Source: Thalassorhabdus alkalitolerans (GTDB lineage Bacteria; Bacillota; Bacilli; Bacillales; Marinococcaceae). From it: 64,000 bases of DNA. Positions 1-7,746 of this stretch are shown piece after piece. The translations under genes were made by a program, and so were the position numbers. Within the stretch, counting starts at the first letter, position 1, and every line of letters begins with the position of its first letter. Location of the stretch: the NCBI RefSeq assembly GCF_042656585.1, contig NZ_JBHSPG010000023.1. One strand, 5' to 3'. The notes under the pieces were generated by a model. The model searched no databases, was not told the DNA's origin, and was given only the letters and a program-made list of their open reading frames with translations.

Positions 1-465
1 AGATTTTTGTTAACGGCAGGCGCTTTTGGAATGGTGGTAGCAAATAATGCTTCCATATCAGGAGCTGAAGGAGGGTGTCAGGCTGAGGTAGGATCGGCAG
101 CAGGCATGGCAGCGGCCGCGGCCGTGGAGCTTGCCGGGGGTTCTCCCTCCCAATGTGCAGAAGCGATGGCGATGACGTTAAAAAATTTATTAGGTCTGGT
201 ATGTGATCCGGTCGCTGGTCTTGTAGAGGTTCCTTGCGTAAAAAGAAATGCTGCGGGGACAGCGGTTGCATTAATGGCTGCCGATATGGCTTTAGCGGGA
301 ATAGAGAGCCGTATTCCTTGCGATGAAGTGATTGAGGCAATGTATAAAATCGGACAGGTCATGCCTTCAGCACTTCGTGAAACCGCACAGGGCGGACTGG
401 CGGCAACACCGACAGGGCGAGAGTGGGAAACAAAAATATTCGGTATCGCCCTTGATAAGAAATGA
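1..465 (+). CDS. sdaAA: L-serine dehydratase, iron-sulfur-dependent, alpha subunit (3' part only)
   Basis: C-terminal ~154 residues of the alpha chain of the two-subunit L-serine deaminase, which converts serine to pyruvate and ammonia using a 4Fe-4S cluster. The reading frame is open from the first base, so the start lies upstream of the window. Visible landmarks are the glycine/alanine-rich segment GAEGGCQAEVGSAAGMAAAA, with a cysteine typical of cluster ligands, and the later segment NLLGLVCDPVAGLVEVPCVKRN with two more cysteines. Both are typical of this family. The stop codon overlaps the recG start by 4 bp (ATGA), so the two are probably translationally coupled, as in other bacilli. Confidence 0.93.
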   Translation, partial: RFLLTAGAFGMVVANNASISGAEGGCQAEVGSAAGMAAAAAVELAGGSPSQCAEAMAMTLKNLLGLVCDPVAGLVEVPCVKRNAAGTAVALMAADMALAGIESRIPCDEVIEAMYKIGQVMPSALRETAQGGLAATPTGREWETKIFGIALDKK

Positions 466-2507
466 CCGGCTTACCAAGTCTTCCCGTTTCTAAGGTGAAA
501 GGAATCGGAGAAGAAAAAGAAAAAGAATTAAACGCTCTCCATATTCACTCTGTCAACGATCTTTTGGAATATTACCCGTATCGATACGAAGATTATGTAG
601 TAAAAGATGTCACAGAGCTTGAGCATGATGAAAGAGGCACAATTCAAGGAGTAGTGCAAAGCGAACCTTCTGTTCAGTATTTTGGGAGGAAAAAGTCCCG
701 GGTCACTGTGAGGGTGCTGACCAATGGTGTGTTAGTGAAAGCGGTATTTTTCAATCGTCCTTTTGTGAAACAGCAAATAAAAAATGGAGATGAGCTCACG
801 ATCACAGGTAAGATTGACAAAAACCGCCTGCAAATGACTGTGCAGGACTATAAAAAGGGCTCTCAGGCATCTGATGCATCCCTTGAGCCTGTATATTCTG
901 TTGGAGGTAAAGTTACAGTAAAGCAGCTTCGCGGATTTATTCGCACAGCCTATCGCCAGTTTGGAGATCTGATCGAAGATAATCTGCCGCCATTATTTCT
1001 TGATCGCTATAAACTGCCTTCCAAAAAAAATACACTTTTTCATATTCACCATCCTAAAGATAGAGAAGCGTTAAAGCATGCAAGAAGAAGAATTATTTAT
1101 GAAGAATTTCTCCTCTTTCAACTGAAAATGCAAATGTTCAAGAGAATACAGCGAATGGCCAGGGAAGGGATTGTCCATACCTTTGAACAAAAGGAAGTAG
1201 ACGAGTTTATTAATAAGCTTCCCTTTCCGTTAACAGGCGCTCAAAACCGAGTGACAGCAGAGATACTTGAGGATCTCCAATCTCCGTATTCAATGAATCG
1301 CCTTCTTCAAGGAGACGTGGGGTCCGGAAAAACGGTGGTGGCTGCTATAGCCATGTTTACCGCCTTTTTGTCTGGTTACCAGTCTGCATTAATGGTTCCG
1401 ACTGAAATATTGGCCGAACAGCATTATCGCTCCTTGCAGGAGCTGTTGGAGCCTGCTGGGCTGTCTATAGCACTTTTAACAGGGTCAACGAAAACTAAAT
1501 CAAGAAGAGAAATCAATGAGGCTTTAAAAAGCAAGGAAATCCAAATCGTAATAGGAACTCATGCCTTAATACAAGAAGGTGTTGAATTTAGCAGTCTGGG
1601 GCTTGTCATAACAGACGAACAGCATAGATTTGGCGTCATGCAGCGCCGGGCATTAAAGGAAAAAGGCAAGACACCAGATGTCCTTTTTATGACCGCTACC
1701 CCTATCCCGAGAACTCTGGCTATTTCTGTATACGGGGATATGGACGTCTCTGTCATTGATGAAATGCCTGCAGGGAGAAAGCCGATTGAAACGTACTGGG
1801 CTAAGCCTCATATGCTTGAGCGCGTTCTCGGGTTTGTTCAGAAAGAAGTAGATCAAGGAAGGCAGGCGTACGTTATCTGTCCTCTTATTGAAGAATCAGA
1901 TAAGCTGGATGTGCAAAATGTCATTGAAGTCCACGGAATGCTTAAAGACTTTTACCAGGGATATGAGGTTGGGCTCCTTCATGGAAGGCTTTCCAATGAA
2001 GAAAAAGAAGAAGTAATGGCTGGATTTGATAGAAATGAGATTCAAATCCTTGTTTCTACTACCGTTGTGGAGGTAGGAGTGAATGTTCCTAATGCGACGA
2101 TGATGGTTATCTATGATGCCGAAAGGTTTGGCCTGGCCCAGCTTCATCAGCTGCGTGGCCGTGTCGGCCGAGGGGAGCATCAGTCCTATTGTATTCTAAT
2201 TGCTGACCCGAAATCTGAGACAGGCAAAGAAAGAATGAGGATTATGACTGAAACTAATGATGGCTTTGTTCTCTCGGAAGAAGATTTAAAGCTTCGGGGT
2301 CCTGGCGATTTCTTTGGCCAGAAACAAAGCGGCATGCCCGAATTTAAGATGGCTGATGTGGTTCATGATTACAGGGCATTGGAAGTGGCCAGAAATGATG
2401 CGGCCAAACTGGTCAATAGCAATGAATTTTGGAAAGAAGAACAGTTTTCTCCTCTGCGTTTATTTCTGGAACAAGAAGGAGTGCTGGATGGCGAAAAGCT
2501 TGACTAG
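462..2507 (+). CDS. recG: ATP-dependent DNA helicase RecG
   Basis: RecG remodels stalled replication forks and branch-migrates Holliday junctions. At 681 residues it has the normal family length. The N-terminal part is the wedge/OB-fold region (from about residue 60). The helicase motor follows, with Walker A GDVGSGKT near residue 284, the DEQH box in ITDEQHRFGVMQRR, the TATPIPRTLA motif and motif VI QLRGRVGRGEHQSYC. The C-terminal RecG-specific segment LKLRGPGDFFGQKQSGMPEF is present. The start codon overlaps the sdaAA stop. The gene is followed by 80 bp holding the fapR promoter and operator, so it closes its transcription unit without an obvious terminator. Confidence 0.98.
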   Translation: MTGLPSLPVSKVKGIGEEKEKELNALHIHSVNDLLEYYPYRYEDYVVKDVTELEHDERGTIQGVVQSEPSVQYFGRKKSRVTVRVLTNGVLVKAVFFNRPFVKQQIKNGDELTITGKIDKNRLQMTVQDYKKGSQASDASLEPVYSVGGKVTVKQLRGFIRTAYRQFGDLIEDNLPPLFLDRYKLPSKKNTLFHIHHPKDREALKHARRRIIYEEFLLFQLKMQMFKRIQRMAREGIVHTFEQKEVDEFINKLPFPLTGAQNRVTAEILEDLQSPYSMNRLLQGDVGSGKTVVAAIAMFTAFLSGYQSALMVPTEILAEQHYRSLQELLEPAGLSIALLTGSTKTKSRREINEALKSKEIQIVIGTHALIQEGVEFSSLGLVITDEQHRFGVMQRRALKEKGKTPDVLFMTATPIPRTLAISVYGDMDVSVIDEMPAGRKPIETYWAKPHMLERVLGFVQKEVDQGRQAYVICPLIEESDKLDVQNVIEVHGMLKDFYQGYEVGLLHGRLSNEEKEEVMAGFDRNEIQILVSTTVVEVGVNVPNATMMVIYDAERFGLAQLHQLRGRVGRGEHQSYCILIADPKSETGKERMRIMTETNDGFVLSEEDLKLRGPGDFFGQKQSGMPEFKMADVVHDYRALEVARNDAAKLVNSNEFWKEEQFSPLRLFLEQEGVLDGEKLD

Positions 2508-2517
2508 ATAGAATTGT

Positions 2518-2546
2518 TTGCAATTAAAACGTAAGGGTTATATACT
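2518..2546 (+). promoter_or_regulatory. SigA-type promoter of fapR operon
   Basis: TTGCAA (2518-2523), 17-bp spacer, TATACT (2541-2546). It lies 42 bp upstream of the fapR start. The FapR operator begins 4 bp after the -10 box, so it would cover the transcription start. Confidence 0.7.
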
Positions 2547-2550
2547 GCTC

Positions 2551-2566
2551 TTAGTACCTAGTCATA
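2551..2566 (+). promoter_or_regulatory. FapR operator
   Basis: The sequence TTAGTACCTAGTCATA closely resembles the FapR-binding site known from B. subtilis (core TTAGTACCTAGTC). It sits directly downstream of the -10 box of the fapR promoter. Repressor bound here should block transcription start, and malonyl-CoA would relieve it. The match to the consensus is from memory; the position supports autoregulation of the fapR-plsX-fabD-fabG unit. Confidence 0.75.
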
Positions 2567-2587
2567 GAAGTGGATGGTGTAAAGACC

Positions 2588-3172
2588 ATGAAATTATCCA
2601 AGAAAGAGCGGCAGGAGCTTGTCATTCAAACGATTAAAGACGATCCATTTATTACAGACGAGTCATTAGCAAAGAAGTTTCATGTAAGTGTACAAACGAT
2701 CCGCTTAGATAGATTAGAGCTTTCTATACCAGAGCATAGAGAAAGAATAAAACACGTCGCAAGAAAGCAGCTTGACGATGTACGCGCCCTTCAATTAGAG
2801 GAAGTAATAGGCGAAATAGTAGATTTGCAGCTTGATGAGTATGCTATTTCTATTTTAGATATAAAAAAAGACCATGTTTTTGAACGTACAGGCATTGCAA
2901 GGGGGCACCACCTTTTTGCCCAGGCCAATTCCCTGGCGGTAGCGATTATTAATGATGAATTAGCCTTAACAGCCAAAGCAAATGTAAAATTTACACGGCA
3001 GGTTTCAGCAGGAGAAAGAGTAGTTGCTAAAGCCCAGGTGAAGAAAAATGACCAGGTACGGACAATTGTGGAAGTAAATAGTAACGTGAACCAGGAATTG
3101 GTATTCTCTGGAGAATTTATTATGTTTCGTTCATCAGGAAAGGAAACCTCAGGAGAAGGAGAGAAGGTATAA
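2588..3172 (+). CDS. fapR: Transcription factor FapR (malonyl-CoA-responsive repressor of lipid synthesis)
   Basis: FapR represses fatty acid and phospholipid synthesis genes until malonyl-CoA binds. The protein has an N-terminal DeoR-like helix-turn-helix (ITDESLAKKFHVSVQTIRLD, about residues 20-40), a linker, and a C-terminal hot-dog-fold effector domain (GIARGHHLFAQANSLAVAI about residues 100-120). The ATG at 2588 gives MKLSKKERQELV, matching the known N-terminus; an in-frame GTG at 2570 would add six residues not seen in the family. The ribosome site is weak (GGATGGTG). The gene abuts plsX with no gap and carries its own operator upstream. Confidence 0.95.
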   Translation: MKLSKKERQELVIQTIKDDPFITDESLAKKFHVSVQTIRLDRLELSIPEHRERIKHVARKQLDDVRALQLEEVIGEIVDLQLDEYAISILDIKKDHVFERTGIARGHHLFAQANSLAVAIINDELALTAKANVKFTRQVSAGERVVAKAQVKKNDQVRTIVEVNSNVNQELVFSGEFIMFRSSGKETSGEGEKV

Positions 3173-4177
3173 ATGAAAATTGCTATAGACGTCATGGGCG
3201 GCGATCATGCTCCTAAGGCTCAAGTCGCAGGTGCACTTGCTGCTGTCACCTCGTACCATGATTTAGAAGTTATCTTAGTTGGCAATGAAGCAGAAATACT
3301 TGATCACTTAAAGCCTCATAAAAAAATTTCGATTATACATACTGTGGAAAAGATTGAAGATGAGGACTCCCCGACAAGGGCAGTACGTCGGAAAAAAGAT
3401 TCCTCCATGGTCCTTGCTGTTAAGGAAGTAAAGGAAGGACGGGCTGACGCATGTATTTCTTCAGGAAATACAGGAGCCTTAATGACTGCAGGGTTGCTTC
3501 ATGTAGGAAGGATCCCGGGCATTGAACGTCCTGCTTTAGCTCCTATGCTTCCCACCTTAGATGGAAACGGCTTTTTACTTCTTGACGTAGGGGCGAATGT
3601 GGATGCCAAGGCGGACCATTTGTACCAAAACGCCCTTATGGGCAGCACATACATGGAAATGGTCAAAAAAGTTAAACTCCCAAGGGTTGGTTTATTAAAT
3701 ATCGGGACTGAATCTGGAAAAGGAAATGAATTGACGAAACAGTCGTATGCACTGCTTCAACATGCTCCAATTAACTTCATCGGAAATGTAGAAGCTCGCG
3801 ACGTCATGGACGGTGTGTGTGATGTGGTCGTTTGTGATGGATTTTCAGGTAACCTGGTTTTGAAAACGATAGAAGGAACTGCGGGAGCCTTGTTTTCCTT
3901 GCTGAAAAAAGAGCTTACTTCCTCCTTAAAAAATAAAATGGCGGCAGGAGTCTTAAAACCTGGTTTAAAGAATGTCAAAGAACAGCTGAGTTATTCACAG
4001 TACGGAGGAGCCGGGTTATTTGGTTTGAAAGCTCCTGTCATAAAAGCCCATGGATCTTCTGACCATACTGCAATATTTCATGCGATCCGTCAGGCAAAAC
4101 AAATGGTTGAAGAAGACGTGGCAAGCGTTATCCAAAAGGAAATTAAAGACACAAATTCAGTGAGGGTGAATGAATAA
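3173..4177 (+). CDS. plsX: Phosphate acyltransferase PlsX
   Basis: PlsX makes acyl-phosphate from acyl-ACP, the first committed step of the PlsX/PlsY/PlsC route to phosphatidic acid. It is a peripheral membrane enzyme. The 334-residue length fits the family. The N-terminus MKIAIDVMGGDHAP is the family hallmark, followed by the conserved ISSGNTGALM segment and the C-terminal YGGAGLFGLKAPVIKAHGSS motif. The start codon directly follows the fapR stop, and the plsX stop overlaps the fabD start by one base, so the three genes form a tight operon under FapR control. Confidence 0.98.
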   Translation: MKIAIDVMGGDHAPKAQVAGALAAVTSYHDLEVILVGNEAEILDHLKPHKKISIIHTVEKIEDEDSPTRAVRRKKDSSMVLAVKEVKEGRADACISSGNTGALMTAGLLHVGRIPGIERPALAPMLPTLDGNGFLLLDVGANVDAKADHLYQNALMGSTYMEMVKKVKLPRVGLLNIGTESGKGNELTKQSYALLQHAPINFIGNVEARDVMDGVCDVVVCDGFSGNLVLKTIEGTAGALFSLLKKELTSSLKNKMAAGVLKPGLKNVKEQLSYSQYGGAGLFGLKAPVIKAHGSSDHTAIFHAIRQAKQMVEEDVASVIQKEIKDTNSVRVNE

Positions 4178-5121
4178 TGTCTAAGATTGCATTTATTTTT
4201 CCAGGTCAGGGCTCACAGGAAGTAGGAATGGCTCAAAATGTGTTTGAACAGCATGAAAAAGCAAGCTCTGTTATTAAAAAAGCTGACGAGAGGCTGGAGT
4301 ATTCCCTATCAGGATATATGTTTAACGGTCCTAAAGAAGTCCTGAAGAAAACAGAGCATGCCCAGCCTGCCCTTCTTACTGCAAGTGCAGCACTGTTAGA
4401 AACAGTGAAGGAAAAGGACCTGTCTCCGGATTTTGTAGCGGGTCACAGCCTTGGGGAATATTCAGCGCTTGTGGCTGCAGGAGTATTGTCATTTGATGAT
4501 GCAGTTTATGCAGTTAGACAAAGAGGATTATTTATGGAGGAAGCTGTTCCCGACGGTGTAGGGGCAATGGCTGCCATAATGGGCCTGGAGCGGCCGGAAC
4601 TTGAAAGGGTTTGTGCAGAAGCTTCTGCAGAAGGCGAAACTGCAGAGCTTGCCAACTTAAATGCTCCAGGTCAAATCGTGATCTCAGGCTCGAGAAAAGG
4701 AGTTGAGACGGCATCTGATCTTGCGAAGGAGGCTGGTGCGAAACGAGCGATTCCTTTGGAAGTAAGCGGACCTTTCCATTCCACACTGATGGAGCCTGCC
4801 AAGGACAAGCTTCGAGAGGTGCTGAGTGACATTTCTTTTCAAGATGCCGGCGTCCCTGTAATGACGAATGTAACGGCTCTGCCCGAAACAAACGGGGAGA
4901 CTCTTCGGGATCTCCTCGTGGATCAGGTGACTTCTCCTGTGCTTTGGGAAGACACCATAAAAAATTTAATAGAACGTGATGTGACTACATTCATCGAAAT
5001 AGGTTCTGGTAATGTATTGTCAGGACTTGTCCGCAGAATTCAGCGCCGTGGGCTTGAGGTGCATGCAGTCAATGATTTGGAATCCCTGGAAAAAACGTTA
5101 AAAAAGCTGAAGGAGGAATAA
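4177..5121 (+). CDS. fabD: Malonyl-CoA:ACP transacylase FabD
   Basis: FabD moves the malonyl group from CoA to acyl carrier protein for type II fatty acid elongation. The oxyanion loop motif IFPGQGSQEVGM is at residues 6-17. The catalytic serine is in GHSLGEYSAL near residue 90, and the active-site histidine is in SGPFHSTLM near residue 201. The length of 314 residues is normal. It overlaps plsX by one base and is separated from fabG by 3 bp. Substrate and partner (AcpP) are encoded in the same cluster. Confidence 0.98.
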   Translation: MSKIAFIFPGQGSQEVGMAQNVFEQHEKASSVIKKADERLEYSLSGYMFNGPKEVLKKTEHAQPALLTASAALLETVKEKDLSPDFVAGHSLGEYSALVAAGVLSFDDAVYAVRQRGLFMEEAVPDGVGAMAAIMGLERPELERVCAEASAEGETAELANLNAPGQIVISGSRKGVETASDLAKEAGAKRAIPLEVSGPFHSTLMEPAKDKLREVLSDISFQDAGVPVMTNVTALPETNGETLRDLLVDQVTSPVLWEDTIKNLIERDVTTFIEIGSGNVLSGLVRRIQRRGLEVHAVNDLESLEKTLKKLKEE

Positions 5122-5124
5122 AGA

Positions 5125-5868
5125 ATGGCTGAAGAAAGATCTGCTCTTATTACTGGGGCATCAAGAGGGATTGGCCGGGCAATTGCGTTAGAATTGGCCA
5201 AAAACGGAATCAATGTCGGTGTGAACTATGCCGGCAGTAAGGAAAAAGCAGAGGCTGTCGTGAAAGAATGTGAAGAATATGGAGTACGCTCATTTGCCAT
5301 TCAAGCAGACGTATCCAATGAACAAGATGTCAAAGCAATGATTAAAGAAACCGTTGATCAATTTGGGCGCTTGGACATCCTGGTTAACAATGCAGGAATC
5401 ACAAGGGACAATCTCGTCATGCGTTTGAAAGAAGATGACTGGGATGCAGTAATGGATACAAACTTAAAAGGTGTTTTCCAATGCTCCAAAGCGGTGGCGA
5501 GACAAATGATGAAGCAGCGTGCAGGAAAAATCATTAATATTTCTTCTGTTGTAGGTGTCCTTGGCAACGCAGGACAGGCTAACTACGTAGCGGCGAAAGC
5601 CGGGGTGATCGGTTTGACTAAAACACTGGCAAGGGAATTTGCCAGCCGCAATATTCAAGTGAACGCCGTCGCCCCTGGTTTTATTGAAACGGAAATGACT
5701 GAAGAGCTTGGCGAAGAGGTGAAGAACGATTTGCTAAACCAAATTCCTCTTGGTAAGCTTGGTAAGCCTGAAGAAGTTGCAGCCGTCGTTCGCTTTTTAT
5801 CTTCTTCAGATGCAGATTACCTTACAGGGCAAACCATTCATGTTGATGGCGGGATGGTTATGCCGTAA
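5125..5868 (+). CDS. fabG: 3-oxoacyl-[ACP] reductase FabG
   Basis: NADPH-dependent reductase of the type II fatty acid cycle and a classical short-chain dehydrogenase of 247 residues. The cofactor motif TGASRGIGRA is near residue 10, the NNAG motif near residue 90, and the catalytic Ser-Tyr-Lys set is in NISSVVG and NYVAAKAG. The start is preceded by AAGGAGG, and 3 bp separate it from fabD. Possible paralogues in fatty acid or PHB metabolism are ruled out mainly by context, between fabD and acpP. Confidence 0.97.
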   Translation: MAEERSALITGASRGIGRAIALELAKNGINVGVNYAGSKEKAEAVVKECEEYGVRSFAIQADVSNEQDVKAMIKETVDQFGRLDILVNNAGITRDNLVMRLKEDDWDAVMDTNLKGVFQCSKAVARQMMKQRAGKIINISSVVGVLGNAGQANYVAAKAGVIGLTKTLAREFASRNIQVNAVAPGFIETEMTEELGEEVKNDLLNQIPLGKLGKPEEVAAVVRFLSSSDADYLTGQTIHVDGGMVMP

Positions 5869-5886
5869 GGGGAACCCAAATCATCC

Positions 5887-5915
5887 TAGCTTTTTAAGGA
5901 AGTATATCCTATAAT
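5887..5915 (+). promoter_or_regulatory. Possible acpP promoter
   Basis: A perfect TATAAT (5910-5915) lies 85 bp upstream of acpP. The -35 region 17 bp before it (TAGCTT, 5887-5892) is poor. Extra transcription of the abundantly needed acyl carrier protein would make sense, but the call rests on the -10 box alone. Confidence 0.4.
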
Positions 5916-5999
5916 TGCATGAGGTAAAGCTCTTTTCCTTCTTGATCCTTGTCAAACAGGACGGGATGGAAGCTGACGCTTTAAAGGAGGTGAAAACAG

Positions 6000-6239
6000 A
6001 TGGCTCAAAATGAAACACTTGACCGTGTCCGCGGTATTGTGGTTGATCGTCTTGGAGTGGAAGAATCCGAGGTAACGCTTGAAGCTACCTTTAAAGATGA
6101 TCTAGGAGCAGACTCCCTTGATGTAGTGGAGCTTGTCATGGAATTGGAAGATGAATTTGATCTTGAAATTTCCGACGAAGAAGCTGAAAAAATTTCCACA
6201 GTTGCTGATGTCGTAAACTACATAGAAAATCAGCAATAG
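6000..6239 (+). CDS. acpP: Acyl carrier protein
   Basis: Small acidic carrier of 79 residues that holds growing acyl chains on a phosphopantetheine arm. The attachment serine is Ser39 in the motif GADSLDVVELVMELEDEF. It has a very strong ribosome site (AAAGGAGGTGAAAACAG before ATG). The gene is separated from fabG by 131 bp, with a candidate promoter, and followed by a hairpin that probably ends most transcripts before rnc. Highly acidic composition is normal for the family. Confidence 0.98.
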   Translation: MAQNETLDRVRGIVVDRLGVEESEVTLEATFKDDLGADSLDVVELVMELEDEFDLEISDEEAEKISTVADVVNYIENQQ

Positions 6240-6250
6240 GATAATTGAAA

Positions 6251-6297
6251 AAGGATAGTCCCATGGACCCTCTATGGGACTTCCTTTACATTTTATT
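6251..6297 (+). terminator. Hairpin after acpP (probable partial terminator)
   Basis: Perfect 8-bp arms AGTCCCAT (6257-6264) and ATGGGACT (6274-6281), with outer AAGG/CCTT pairing, followed by a T-rich but interrupted run. It would reduce read-through from acpP into rnc. Confidence 0.6.
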
Positions 6298-6367
6298 TTG
6301 GTTCCTTTAAGTAACGTAAAGGCCAGCTTAGTGAAAGAAGACATGATGATGGTGTGGAGGTAAAAGG

Positions 6368-7141
6368 ATGTCAAAGTCAAATCATCAGCAAAGGCGCCCA
6401 CAGAGAAAAGGCAAGAAAAAGCTTACTTTATCACCTGCCCATAAAGCTAAGTTTACAGATATGCTTCAACAATTAGACCTCTCTTTTCAAGATGAAAAAC
6501 TTTTAATACAAGCGTTTACACATTCCTCCTATGTAAATGAGCATCGGATCCGCTCAGTGAATGATAATGAACGGCTGGAGTTTCTTGGTGACGCGGTGTT
6601 GGAATTAGCGGTCTCTCAGCATCTATTTAAAGGGTTTCCAACGATGAGTGAGGGGGAGATGACCAAGCTGCGAGCAGCGATTGTTTGTGAAGCCTCATTG
6701 GCAAATTTGGCAGAAGGCTTGCAATTTGGTGATTTGGTACTCCTCGGCAAGGGGGAAGAAATGACAGGGGGCCGCAGAAGGCCTGCCTTGCTGGCAGATG
6801 TATTTGAAGCTTTTATCGGCGCTCTTTATTTAGACAGCGGCATGGATAAGGTGTACACTTTTCTAAGCAAAACAGTCTACCCTAAGATTAATCAGGGTGC
6901 ATTTTCTCATATGATGGATTTTAAAAGCCAGCTTCAAGAGCATGTCCAGCGAGACAGCCTGGGGACACTTCATTATGAAATTGTTGAAGAGAAAGGACCG
7001 GCACACAGCAGGGAATTTGTTTCTCAGGTTTATTTAAATGAAGGAGTTCTTGGCAAAGGGCAAGGGCGCTCTAAGAAAGAAGCAGAGCAGCATGCTGCTC
7101 AGCAAGCCATAATGAAACTGGCTGAAGAAAACGAGAGGTAA
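6368..7141 (+). CDS. rnc: Ribonuclease III
   Basis: RNase III cleaves double-stranded RNA and matures rRNA and scRNA. The N-terminal catalytic domain carries the signature NERLEFLGDAVLEL (about residues 73-86) and the acidic DVFEAFIGALYLD segment. A C-terminal double-stranded-RNA-binding domain runs from about residue 178, ending KEAEQHAAQQAIMKL. A basic extension of about 18 residues (rich in Lys, Arg, Gln) precedes the catalytic domain. The length of 257 is slightly above B. subtilis. It is followed by a strong terminator. Confidence 0.97.
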   Translation: MSKSNHQQRRPQRKGKKKLTLSPAHKAKFTDMLQQLDLSFQDEKLLIQAFTHSSYVNEHRIRSVNDNERLEFLGDAVLELAVSQHLFKGFPTMSEGEMTKLRAAIVCEASLANLAEGLQFGDLVLLGKGEEMTGGRRRPALLADVFEAFIGALYLDSGMDKVYTFLSKTVYPKINQGAFSHMMDFKSQLQEHVQRDSLGTLHYEIVEEKGPAHSREFVSQVYLNEGVLGKGQGRSKKEAEQHAAQQAIMKLAEENER

Positions 7142-7144
7142 GAA

Positions 7145-7190
7145 GGAGGGTGTCCCCAACGTCTAATTTTGGGGACACCCTTCTTTTGTT
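7145..7190 (+). terminator. Terminator after rnc, possibly bidirectional
   Basis: A 12-bp perfect stem GGGTGTCCCCAA (7148-7159) / TTGGGGACACCC (7169-7180) is followed by TTCTTTTGTTT. The reverse strand also reads into a pyrimidine-rich run, so it may serve the convergent gene at 7254-7478 too. Confidence 0.9.
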
Positions 7191-7253
7191 TAGTACCTAT
7201 GTCTGGTTTCAGCATACAAAATGGAGACATTCAGTTGAAAGGATAAGGGCAAC

Positions 7254-7478
7254 CTAGTTCTTTTTTAAATTTCCAAGCTCGGAAACTATGGCATCCATTT
7301 CACTTACACTAATGTTATCCTTGGCAGTTACCATTTCGTACAGGTCTTTAATGTCGTTATACTGCTCAATGTCAAAGCTTTCAGGCTGAAAAGCTCCAGT
7401 GTTTACCACTTGGAGTTTATTGCTGATTTCATTAATCATGAAAGCAAGGTTTTCTTTATTTTTCGTTTCTAAATTCAT
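7254..7478 (-). CDS. DUF1128/UPF0435 family protein (YfkK-like)
   Basis: A 74-residue acidic protein on the minus strand. Its sequence (NLAFMINEISNKLQVVNTG... EQYNDIKDLYEMV ... ISVSEMDAIVSELGNL) matches, from memory, the UPF0435/DUF1128 family typified by B. subtilis YfkK, whose function is unknown. It is predicted all-helical, without membrane segments or a signal peptide. The minus-strand ribosome site AAAGGGTG lies 7-8 nt before ATG. It is the only minus-strand gene in the window and is convergent with rnc. In B. subtilis yfkK lies elsewhere, so this is a local difference in gene order. Confidence 0.85.
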   Translation of the reverse strand: MNLETKNKENLAFMINEISNKLQVVNTGAFQPESFDIEQYNDIKDLYEMVTAKDNISVSEMDAIVSELGNLKKN

Positions 7479-7639
7479 AAAAACACCCTTTCTTTTTAGG
7501 ATTTGTGGAGGGGCAGTGTAATCGGCCCACTCCTGCTTGTTTACGTACCTTATCTGCTATGCTTATTATGAACCGGCATGTCTTTAATTGTAATTGCTGC
7601 ATAGGAATTACGCAAAACATTCTAGATTCTTGCCATTTC

Positions 7640-7668
7640 TTCTGAAAATAGCTTCGATATGGTAAAAT
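7640..7668 (+). promoter_or_regulatory. Probable smc promoter (extended -10)
   Basis: TTCTGA (7640-7645), 17 bp, TAAAAT (7663-7668), preceded by TGG, giving an extended -10 element. It lies about 80 bp upstream of smc. The -35 box is weak. Confidence 0.45.
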
Positions 7669-7746
7669 ATATAGGTTGTCAAAGAAACAGACACCATGTA
7701 ATACACCAATGAATATTGCTAAGACAAAGAAAAAGGAGGAAATTTC

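Noticed and set aside
280..287. GCCGATAT, the SigD -10 form, inside sdaAA
   Set aside because: No TAAA 15 bp upstream, inside a coding region and not followed by a motility gene.
7636..7650. CodY-box-like TTTCTTCTGAAAATA near the smc promoter
   Set aside because: About four mismatches to AATTTTCNGAAAATT; expected often by chance in AT-rich DNA.
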